Assembly: GCA_002453265.1 (NCBI GenBank)
Contig: DKGK01000071.1
Location: forward strand, 1-5,629
DNA length: 5,629 bases
Reading direction: 5' to 3'
Origin: Flavobacteriales bacterium UBA6772
Lineage (GTDB): Bacteria; Bacteroidota; Bacteroidia; Flavobacteriales; UBA7430
Shown here in pieces: positions 1 to 5,629 of the stretch. A program made the translations under genes and the position numbers. Position 1 is the stretch's first letter. Each line of letters opens with the position of its first letter. Below the pieces are notes generated by a model that ran no database searches, had not been told where the DNA came from, and saw only the letters and a program-made list of their open reading frames with translations.

Positions 1-198
1 TGGAAGAATATGTTAGCAGAAAAAGAAATGGGAGGCGTACAGCTATTTGCTTCTGGGTGGAGTAAAATAGCGAAGGATTATAAAATTAATGGTATTCCAA
101 GATTCATGCTTTTCGATACCAATGGAAATATTATTACCGTACGTGCTCCAAGACCTTCTAACGAAGGAATTAGAACTTTAATAGATAAACATCTTTAG
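1..198 (+). CDS. TlpA/AhpC-type thioredoxin-fold protein, C-terminal part (5' end outside window)
   Basis: This is the 3' end of a gene that is open from base 1 (TGG AAG AAT ATG...) to TAG at 196-198, giving 65 visible residues. The first internal ATG at 10 is unlikely to be the start, because the residues before it (WKN) continue the family pattern. The segment YKINGIPRFMLFDTNGNI, about residues 27-44, is the thioredoxin-fold cis-proline strand (Pro33) followed by the beta-hairpin and glycine turn typical of TlpA/ResA/AhpC-TSA proteins. A final helix (about 54-65) closes the fold. Such proteins are usually exported thiol-disulfide oxidoreductases. The CXXC site, any signal peptide and any extra N-terminal domain would lie upstream, so redox activity and location cannot be judged. 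The gene ends 7 bases before the ClC start, which suggests co-transcription. The fold is fairly certain; the exact role is not. Confidence 0.8.
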   Translation, partial: WKNMLAEKEMGGVQLFASGWSKIAKDYKINGIPRFMLFDTNGNIITVRAPRPSNEGIRTLIDKHL

Positions 199-205
199 CA
201 ATTAA

Positions 206-1984
206 ATGCCTAAACAAAGTCTTTTAAAACGGTTTTTAATTTGGAGAGTAAAGCACATCTCCCACAAGCAATTTATCCTAATGATGAGTTTGCTTGTTGG
301 TGTAGGTTCTGGATTAATTGCAGCTTTCATAAAGAATACTGCACTTAGCTTAGGGGGGTTTTTAAGAAACGCTACAGAGGCTTTTAGCTGGCATCATTAC
401 ACATTACTAGTACTTCCATTAATAGGAATTTTGGCAACAGTACTTTGGAATAAATATATAGTTAGGAAACCAGAAAGTAATGGTTTTCCTACTATACTTT
501 ATGCTATCGCCAAGCGAAGTGGTATAATGAAGCGACATCACATGTTTTCGTCGATCATATCTTCTATACTTACTGCTGGCTTTGGTGGTTCTATTGGACT
601 GGAAGCGCCCGCAGCTTCTAGTGCTTCTTCATTAAGCTCTAATTTTGCTCGGGTTTTACATCTTAACTTTAAGGATAGAATGCTCTTAATAGGCTGTGCT
701 ACAGCAGGTACAATTGCTAGTATTTTTAATGCTCCTATTGCAGCACTTATTTTAGCAATGGAAGTGCTGATGTTAGATTTAACAATGGCATCTATAATTC
801 CATTGCTCATCGCTTCTGTTTCTGCAACTATTACTTCGCGCCTAATTATAGGAGATGCATTAATTTTGCATATTGAGAATGTAGATACTTTTAATATTGC
901 CAATATGCCTTTTTACATTTTATTAGGTGTTTGCTGTGGATTACTCTCGGTATTATTTTCTAAGGTGTTTTATAAAACCACGACCCTATTAAAAAAGATA
1001 AAACACAAAATTAGTCGTGCTATTTGGGGTGGTTTATTTTTGGGGATTTTACTATTTCTTATACCGCCACTATTTGGGGAAGGTTTCTCAACCATAAATT
1101 TATTGTTAGCAGATAAAGGACAAGAGGTAATTACAGGTAGTTATATAGAATCTATATGCACAACAGATACTCGTTTATTCGTCTTAATTTTGATCATGTT
1201 ATTGTTTAAAATTGTCGCTACTTCTGTAACTGTAGGTGTAGGTGGAATTGGAGGAGTGTTTGCTCCATCCCTATTTTTGGGTGCTGGACTAGGTTATGTA
1301 TTTGCTAAATTTATTAATCATTTTTTCTGGATAGAATTGTCTGTAAGTAATTTTAGCTTGGTTTCGATGGCTGGTTTGATCGCCGGAGTATTGCACGCAC
1401 CACTCACAGCCATTTTCTTGATTGCTGAGATTACGAGTGGATATGATCTATTTATTCCACTTATGACGGTGGCAGCAATTTCTTATGTGAGTTCAAAATA
1501 TTTTATTCCACATTCACTCTTCAACTTACAATTAGCACAAAAGGGAGAATTAATGACCCATAATAAAGATCGGGCTGTATTGATGCAGATGCAGTTAGAG
1601 AAATTAGTAGAAAAAAACTTCTCTGTTATACATCCTGAAATGAATTTAGGGGATCTGGTAAAAGTAGTTGCAGATTCTAAAAGAAATATTTTTCCGGTAG
1701 TAGATGAGAAGAATATATTCTTAGGAATTATAAGTCTCGATGACATACGAAAAGTAATGTTCGACCATAGTTTATATACACAAATTACCGTTGAGGATTT
1801 AATGCACGACCCCTTAGGTTCTATAAAACTTTACGACCCTATGGACAAAGTAATGTCTAAATTTAAAGAAACTGGAGCTTGGAATTTAGCAGTAACCTGT
1901 CATGGAGAGTATATTGGATTTATTTCAAAATCTAAGTTATTTAGTAACTACAGACGTAAACTTGTAGAATTCTCAGAAGAGTAG
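206..1984 (+). CDS. ClC-family chloride channel/transporter with two CBS domains
   Basis: The 592-residue protein is a full-length voltage-gated chloride channel (ClC) family membrane protein that moves Cl- or similar anions across the inner membrane. The basic N-terminus is followed by about 17-18 hydrophobic helices (about 22-430). The SNGFP segment (91-95) matches the GSGIP selectivity motif, with Asn92 where E. coli ClC has Ser107. GLEAP (131-135) matches GKEGP and keeps the gating glutamate as Glu133. FNAPIA (174-179) leads to Glu186-Val187, so the internal proton glutamate (E. coli Glu203) is Val. GVFAP (350-354) matches GIFAP. Phe439 aligns with the pore tyrosine (E. coli Tyr445). After a linker, residues about 470-520 and 528-585 form two CBS domains (motifs NIFPVVDEKN and YIGFISKSKL) that in other proteins bind adenine nucleotides. 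The ATG at 206 starts the usual short basic leader. No Shine-Dalgarno sequence is seen; the upstream bases are A-rich. Family assignment is firm; channel versus H+-coupled antiporter is undecided, and the Val187 and Phe439 substitutions make strict H+ coupling uncertain. Confidence 0.96.
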   Translation: MPKQSLLKRFLIWRVKHISHKQFILMMSLLVGVGSGLIAAFIKNTALSLGGFLRNATEAFSWHHYTLLVLPLIGILATVLWNKYIVRKPESNGFPTILYAIAKRSGIMKRHHMFSSIISSILTAGFGGSIGLEAPAASSASSLSSNFARVLHLNFKDRMLLIGCATAGTIASIFNAPIAALILAMEVLMLDLTMASIIPLLIASVSATITSRLIIGDALILHIENVDTFNIANMPFYILLGVCCGLLSVLFSKVFYKTTTLLKKIKHKISRAIWGGLFLGILLFLIPPLFGEGFSTINLLLADKGQEVITGSYIESICTTDTRLFVLILIMLLFKIVATSVTVGVGGIGGVFAPSLFLGAGLGYVFAKFINHFFWIELSVSNFSLVSMAGLIAGVLHAPLTAIFLIAEITSGYDLFIPLMTVAAISYVSSKYFIPHSLFNLQLAQKGELMTHNKDRAVLMQMQLEKLVEKNFSVIHPEMNLGDLVKVVADSKRNIFPVVDEKNIFLGIISLDDIRKVMFDHSLYTQITVEDLMHDPLGSIKLYDPMDKVMSKFKETGAWNLAVTCHGEYIGFISKSKLFSNYRRKLVEFSEE

Positions 1985-2035
1985 ATTTCTAGTTTGAAAA
2001 TTAATTATAATGATTAGTTAGACAGTTCTTCTTAA
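1985..2035. other. Convergent spacer between clc and bioA
   Basis: The two operons face each other across 51 very AT-rich bases. The best inverted repeat is TAGTTA (2015-2020) with TAACTA (2033-2038), a 6-bp A/T-dominated stem with a 12-base loop that overlaps the bioA stop codon. It is too weak to call an intrinsic terminator. Both transcripts must end near here, but the sequence does not show how. Confidence 0.5.
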
Positions 2036-3301
2036 CTACTTTAATTCTATTAACTTCTTTTCTATTACCTCATATACTTTAGTCAATTCTGGCTCCGTAA
2101 TACAATAAGGCGGAAGTATATAAATTACATTTCCAAGAGGTCTTAATAACACCCCTTCAGCTAAAAAACTTTGGTATAATTGCTGTCTAATTGTACTGGC
2201 ATAACCTGAAGAATCGGCTTTTAATTCAATTGCGATTATAGTTCCTGTTTGTCGGATGTCTTTTATAATGTCTAGCGATTTAATACGCTCTGCAAATATT
2301 TTATGTCTCGCCGCAATATTTCTCATCGCTTCTTGACACTCTTCTTTCTCAAGTAAATCTAAACTTGCAATAGCAGCAACACAACCAATTGGGTTTCCTG
2401 TAAAAGAATGTCCGTGTAAGAATGCTTTCTGAATATCATCGCCTAAAAAAGCATCATAAATAGTGTTTGTACAAGTTGTTAAAGAGAGTGGAAGTGTTCC
2501 TCCAGACAATCCTTTAGACATGCAGATAAAATCGGGTTCTTCCGCTACTTGATTAACCGCAAATATAGTTCCTGTTCTACCGAAACCAGTCATTACCTCA
2601 TCGGCAATACACAAAACACCTGCATCTTTACAAACCTTCATTAGCTTGTTTAGTGTTTCGGGCTTGTACATACGCATTCCAGCAGCACCTTGTATAAGAG
2701 GCTCAAAAATAAAAGCGGCTACGTCTCCTTTCGCTAATTCTACTTTTAAACTTTCTACTGCAGCTTCTTCATCTTTAGGGAATGGGATATGTGTGCTTTC
2801 GAATAATAAATCTGAAAAGGGTGCAGAGAAAATACTTCTGGCTCCGGCAGACATAGCTCCAAAAGTTTCCCCGTGATAAGCACCGTCTAATGCTACAAAG
2901 CGAGTTTTACTTTCGCCTTTATTTTTCCAGTACTGCACACTCATTTTAAGTGCTATTTCTACTGCTGATGAACCATCGCCAGAGAAAAAGAATTTGCCTT
3001 GATTGGAAGGTAAATGTTTCGATAATTTCTCGCAGAGTTCTACAGCAGGACTGTGAGTAAATCCAGCAAAAACCACATGTTCTAATTGTAGCATTTGAGC
3101 ATATACCTTTTCGGCTATATACGGATGACTATGTCCGTGTAGATTAACCCACCAGGAAGAAATGGCATCGATATACGAGTTATCTTTATCGTCTATAAGT
3201 AGTGTTCCCACTCCTTTTACAATCGGTAATGCTGCGCCAGCCGTTTTCATTTGTGTAAACGGATGCCAGATATATTTTTGATCTTTTTCTACTAGAGTCA
3301 T
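2036..3301 (-). CDS. bioA: Adenosylmethionine--8-amino-7-oxononanoate aminotransferase (DAPA synthase)
   Basis: This 421-residue cytosolic enzyme, a class III PLP-dependent aminotransferase, transfers the amino group of S-adenosylmethionine to KAPA to give 7,8-diaminopelargonate. The start of the protein carries the BioA signature WHPFTQ (12-17), then SSWWVNLHGHSHP (48-60, Trp50-Trp51 in the substrate pocket). SGDGSSAVE (107-115) is the PLP-phosphate loop, YHGETFG (142-148) follows, IADEV (232-236) holds the PLP-binding Asp234, and MSKGLSGGTLPL (261-272) holds the Schiff-base Lys263. Arg387 in RPLGN matches the substrate-binding Arg391 of E. coli BioA. The W-W pair and the GGT after the lysine separate it from other class III aminotransferases. 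Compared with E. coli, Tyr17 is Phe15 and Asp147 is Glu145. Length is close to the E. coli enzyme (about 430). It is the last gene of the bioF-bioD-bioA operon, 30 bases after bioD, with an A-run just before the ATG. Confidence 0.97.
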   Translation of the reverse strand: MTLVEKDQKYIWHPFTQMKTAGAALPIVKGVGTLLIDDKDNSYIDAISSWWVNLHGHSHPYIAEKVYAQMLQLEHVVFAGFTHSPAVELCEKLSKHLPSNQGKFFFSGDGSSAVEIALKMSVQYWKNKGESKTRFVALDGAYHGETFGAMSAGARSIFSAPFSDLLFESTHIPFPKDEEAAVESLKVELAKGDVAAFIFEPLIQGAAGMRMYKPETLNKLMKVCKDAGVLCIADEVMTGFGRTGTIFAVNQVAEEPDFICMSKGLSGGTLPLSLTTCTNTIYDAFLGDDIQKAFLHGHSFTGNPIGCVAAIASLDLLEKEECQEAMRNIAARHKIFAERIKSLDIIKDIRQTGTIIAIELKADSSGYASTIRQQLYQSFLAEGVLLRPLGNVIYILPPYCITEPELTKVYEVIEKKLIELK

Positions 3302-3331
3302 TTTTTCAGCAATAAGCTATAGGATTTAAAC

Positions 3332-3949
3332 CTACAGTAATTTATTTTTTAATTCCTGTGCAATAGACTTAATTACTCCTTTATTGAGCCTTTCCAATTC
3401 ATCTATTCTACCAAGAATAGTAAGTCCTGTAATTTCGTGTATAATAGATTCTGTGTCCTTATTTTCTGGACCATTAAAGAGAATCCCCTTTATAGAAATG
3501 TGTCTATTTTTGAGTAATTCTACACTCATAAGCGTATGATTTATACTTCCTAAATAATGACGTGAAACTAGAATTACCTCACAATTTAATTGGCTAATTA
3601 AATCTAAAATAGTCTCTGTTCTATTTAGTGGAACCAATAAACCTCCAGCACCTTCTACCACCAAATGGTTTTGAGTTTTGGGTAGCTTTATACCTTGTAA
3701 ATTTATTTCTACACCATCTCTTTCTGCCGCTGCATGCGGAGACATTGGGTGATTTAAACGGTAAGCTTCCCTATGAAAAACGGTCGATTCATTTTCGACC
3801 AAAGCTTTTACCTTTAAAGTATCGCTAGCTTCTAAATCGCCTGCTTGTATAGGTTTCCAGTAGTCAGCTTCTAAAGCTTCTGTAATAATAGATGCTGCAA
3901 TAGTCTTCCCAACATCCGTTCCTATACCAGTTATAAAGTATTTTTTCAT
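3332..3949 (-). CDS. bioD: Dethiobiotin synthetase
   Basis: This 205-residue cytosolic enzyme carboxylates DAPA and closes the ureido ring using CO2 and ATP, producing dethiobiotin. The P-loop GIGTDVGKT (8-16) sits at the very N-terminus as in all BioD proteins. Lys32 in WKPIQAG corresponds to E. coli Lys37. SPHAAAERDG (70-79) is the conserved substrate-contact segment. VVEGAGGLLVPL (97-108) carries the Mg2+-binding acidic residue Glu99 and the glycine-rich turn. LFNGP (157-161) carries Asn159, equivalent to the nucleotide-base-contacting Asn175. An in-frame ATG exists at 3970, 7 codons upstream, but I chose 3949 because MKKYFITGIGTDVGKT is the usual BioD N-terminus and it gives the ATGA overlap with the bioF stop, a hallmark of translational coupling. 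The protein is about 20 residues shorter than E. coli BioD (about 225), with the loss spread over the C-terminal half. Confidence 0.96.
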   Translation of the reverse strand: MKKYFITGIGTDVGKTIAASIITEALEADYWKPIQAGDLEASDTLKVKALVENESTVFHREAYRLNHPMSPHAAAERDGVEINLQGIKLPKTQNHLVVEGAGGLLVPLNRTETILDLISQLNCEVILVSRHYLGSINHTLMSVELLKNRHISIKGILFNGPENKDTESIIHEITGLTILGRIDELERLNKGVIKSIAQELKNKLL

Positions 3950-5055
3950 TTGATTAATTCTTCTAAACAATCAACGCAAAGTTTTATTTCTTGTCCACTA
4001 TTAAAGCTGTGAATGCAAATCCGAATTCTTTCCTTTCCTTCTTCTACTGTTGGGTGAAGTATCGCTCTACAATTTAACCCTTTTGCACGTAATCCGGCTT
4101 CTACTCTTTTAGCTTCATTTATTCCAGGAATTAAAAAGCACTGTATTGGATTCTCACTTTCTATTAATCGACTTATTAATTTACTAGAAAGTAAAGATTT
4201 GAATAAGCTTATATTTTGTTGGACTTGTATGATCTCATCACCTACATTAAGTTGCCTATACGCGGCTTCTATAGAGTTTAAACTATGTGCACCTAGAGCA
4301 GTAGAATAGATAAAAGATCGGGAATAATTTATCAAATAATTTTTAAGTGAATCTGAGCCTAAAATTACGGCACCATGACATCCCATTGCTTTTCCAAAGG
4401 TATGAACTCTTGCAAATAATTTATCTTGTACTTGTAAATGCTGCGCCAATCCTTCTCCATTATCGCCTAATACACCTGTTGCATGTGCCTCATCTAAAAT
4501 GATATGTGCATTGTGTTTTTCACATAAAGTGATGATTGCTTCTAAAGGAACACAATCGCCATCCATAGAATAAATAGATTCTACGGCTACAATAACACAA
4601 CCGCTAGCTTGCTGTAATTTTTTTTCTAAAGAAGGTAAATTATTGTGTTCAAAAGAAAAAGAACGTGCTTTAGAAAGGCCTATTCCATCTCTTATGCTTG
4701 CGTGTATGTATTGATCGAAAATAATAGTATCGCCCTTGTCTGCGATACAGGAAAACAAACCAATATTTGCATCGTAGCCAGAGTTGCAAAGTAAAGCAGT
4801 TTCTGAGCTGTGAAACTTGGCAATTTTAATTTCTAGTTCTTCAAATTGACTCGAATGACCACTAATTAGTCTAGAGCCTGTTGCTCCAGAGATTGTGGTG
4901 TGTTTTACATTGAGAGTTTGTGAAAACCCTAAATAATCGTTCGAACAAAAGTCTATTAAATCATCGCTATTCTTTAGCCTTCTAAAGCTGTTGTTTTGCT
5001 TTCGATGTTCTAATTTAACTTTAAGTTTTTCTTCTAAAGATTCTGGTTTAGACAT
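3946..5055 (-). CDS. bioF: 8-amino-7-oxononanoate synthase (KAPA synthase)
   Basis: This 369-residue cytosolic enzyme of the alpha-oxoamine synthase family (PLP, fold type I) condenses a pimeloyl thioester with L-alanine, releasing CO2, to form KAPA, the first committed step of the biotin bicyclic ring pathway. CSNDYLGF (37-44) and GATGSRLISGHS (57-68) are family signatures. YIHASIRDG (116-124) holds His118, which stacks on PLP. DEAHATG (188-194) supplies PLP-contacting Asp188 and His191. HTFGKAMGCHGA (218-229) holds the Schiff-base Lys222. The related synthases KBL, ALAS and SPT share these motifs. Assignment to BioF rests on the similar length (E. coli about 384) and above all on the adjacent bioD and bioA. 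The ATG at 5055 is the only Met before the conserved core. It is the first gene of the operon, and its TGA stop overlaps the bioD ATG. Confidence 0.95.
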   Translation of the reverse strand: MSKPESLEEKLKVKLEHRKQNNSFRRLKNSDDLIDFCSNDYLGFSQTLNVKHTTISGATGSRLISGHSSQFEELEIKIAKFHSSETALLCNSGYDANIGLFSCIADKGDTIIFDQYIHASIRDGIGLSKARSFSFEHNNLPSLEKKLQQASGCVIVAVESIYSMDGDCVPLEAIITLCEKHNAHIILDEAHATGVLGDNGEGLAQHLQVQDKLFARVHTFGKAMGCHGAVILGSDSLKNYLINYSRSFIYSTALGAHSLNSIEAAYRQLNVGDEIIQVQQNISLFKSLLSSKLISRLIESENPIQCFLIPGINEAKRVEAGLRAKGLNCRAILHPTVEEGKERIRICIHSFNSGQEIKLCVDCLEELIK

Positions 5056-5122
5056 GGGGTAAAGATAGTGTTGAAAAGATTATATTTTGTAAAGAGACCT
5101 ACATTAATTTTATATTAGACTT
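5056..5122. promoter_or_regulatory. Divergent spacer that must contain the bioFDA promoter; weak Bacteroidota-type boxes
   Basis: These 67 AT-rich bases separate the bioF start from the CotH-like gene start. Compared with the Bacteroidota promoter pattern (TTTG, about 19-21 bases, TAnnTTTG), the plus strand has TTTG at 5086-5089 and TATATTAG at 5111-5118, 21 bases apart. The minus strand has TATCTTTA (5067 to 5060) with TTTA about 22 bases upstream. Both are imperfect, and both would start transcription almost at the ATG, so they are suggestions only. I see no palindrome resembling the BirA operator (TTAAC...GTTAA type) and no riboswitch. Confidence 0.3.
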
Positions 5123-5629
5123 ATGAATTTTCATTTGTGTGCTGTACTAAGCAGCATTGTTTTACTTGTTTCTTGCGACTAAGCTGATTTCTCTAAATCG
5201 AATCATCAACTACCAGTTCTAGAAATTACTGCTAGTAATGTTGGTTTATGGGATGACTCTTTGGGTATTTATGTAGAAGAAATAGGTGTTGGCGAAAATT
5301 GGCAAGGTCTAAAAGCTAACTATTTTTCTGGTAAAAAAATAGGGATTCAATTAAGCTATTTTGTTGAAGACTCTTTAGTTCTAAATCAAACTCCTTTGAT
5401 GAATGTAAGTGATGGTGGTAGTAGAAAACAAGCTCAAAAAACATTTAATATATCTTCTAAGGAGCAATTTAAGTATCCTTTTTTTGTCAATACCAATTAT
5501 AGATTTTAAATTACTTAGTCTACGGGTTTCTGGACAAGATTGGAGTATTACAATGCTAAGAGACGGATTAATGCATACCTTAATGAAAACACGCATATCG
5601 ATCACCAAGCTTATCAGCCAGTAGTAGTA
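5123..5629 (+). pseudogene. CotH-kinase-like lipoprotein gene, disrupted (N-terminal part, 3' end outside window)
   Basis: From ATG 5123 the reading starts MNFHLCAVLSSIVLLVSCD: a short hydrophobic signal peptide ending in the lipobox LVSC (Cys18), so the ancestor was probably a lipoprotein. TAA at 5180-5182 follows directly. The same frame then stays open to 5509 and looks like CotH-family sequence: LPVLEIT, LWDDSLGIYVEE, NWQG, and DGGSRKQAQKTFNIS, where family members typically have a G-G-x-S-R-x-x-x-Q-K-S/T motif, then KYPFF. At about 5479-5502 the similarity moves to the frame starting at 5502: DFKLLSLR, SGQDW, MLRDGLMHTL. At about 5580 it returns to the first frame, reading NENTHIDHQAYQPVVV to the window end. 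CotH-domain proteins are atypical protein-kinase-fold enzymes first known from spore coat protein CotH. The catalytic residues would lie beyond 5629. Most likely a decaying pseudogene; sequencing indels are the alternative. The CotH assignment is from motif memory, not a search. Confidence 0.7.

Noticed and set aside
538..903. 121-codon minus-strand open frame inside the ClC gene
   Set aside because: It lies wholly antisense to the conserved transmembrane core with the GLEAP and FNAPIA motifs, and its translation resembles no family I know.
1483..1746. 87-codon minus-strand open frame opposite the ClC CBS region
   Set aside because: Antisense shadow of a clearly conserved coding region; no recognisable domain.
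2015..2038. Possible bidirectional terminator hairpin between clc and bioA
   Set aside because: The stem is only 6 A/T-rich base pairs with a 12-base loop, overlaps the bioA stop codon and lacks a clean T-run.
2646..2876. 76-codon plus-strand open frame inside bioA
   Set aside because: Antisense shadow of conserved bioA sequence.
3628..3828. 66-codon plus-strand open frame inside bioD
   Set aside because: Antisense shadow of the conserved BioD SPHAAA and EGAGG segments.
3950..3970. Upstream ATG extending BioD by 7 residues (MFRRINQ)
   Set aside because: The added residues are simply the end of bioF read in another frame; the ATG at 3949 gives the normal BioD N-terminus and the ATGA overlap.
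5479..5584. Programmed ribosomal frameshifting in the CotH-like gene
   Set aside because: Two opposite shifts plus an upstream in-frame stop are far more simply explained by decay or indel errors, and no stimulatory structure is apparent.
5381..5608. 75-codon minus-strand open frame near the right edge
   Set aside because: It is antisense to the CotH-like segments, which carry recognisable motifs on the plus strand.
5409..5624. 71-codon plus-strand open frame taken as a separate small gene
   Set aside because: Only its middle part (about 5502-5582) resembles CotH sequence; the start and end are out-of-frame readings of the same disrupted gene.

Overview
The window is AT-rich bacterial chromosomal DNA, most likely from a member of the Bacteroidota, probably the class Flavobacteriia. 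The evidence is indirect. Starts are preceded by A-rich stretches rather than Shine-Dalgarno sequences. The protein variants (WHPFTQ in BioA, GLEAP in the ClC protein, the C-terminal half of the thioredoxin-like protein) look like those I associate with that group. No rRNA or other marker gene is present to confirm this.

Layout from left to right: (1) 1-198, plus strand, the last 65 codons of a TlpA/AhpC-type thioredoxin-fold protein whose start lies outside the window. (2) 206-1984, plus strand, an intact ClC-family chloride channel or transporter with two C-terminal CBS domains, only 7 bases after the first gene and probably in the same transcript. (3) A 51-base convergent spacer with no convincing terminator. 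(4) 5055-2036, minus strand, a compact biotin operon in the order bioF, bioD, bioA. bioF and bioD overlap by ATGA, and bioD and bioA are 30 bases apart. (5) A 67-base divergent spacer that must hold the bio promoter. (6) 5123-5629, plus strand, the N-terminal part of a CotH-kinase-like lipoprotein gene, broken by an in-frame stop right after the lipobox and by two mutually compensating frameshifts. It runs off the right edge.

The three bio genes encode consecutive steps from a pimeloyl thioester to dethiobiotin: BioF makes 7-keto-8-aminopelargonate (KAPA), BioA aminates it to 7,8-diaminopelargonate (DAPA), and BioD closes the ureido ring. Pimeloyl-thioester synthesis (BioC/BioH type) and the final sulfur insertion (BioB) are not encoded here. 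The ClC protein and the thioredoxin-like protein have no evident link to biotin.

I see no new biological system here. There is no CRISPR array, mobile element, tRNA, rRNA or riboswitch that I can support. The most notable item is the disrupted CotH-like gene, followed by the ClC protein's non-canonical selectivity and proton-pathway residues.
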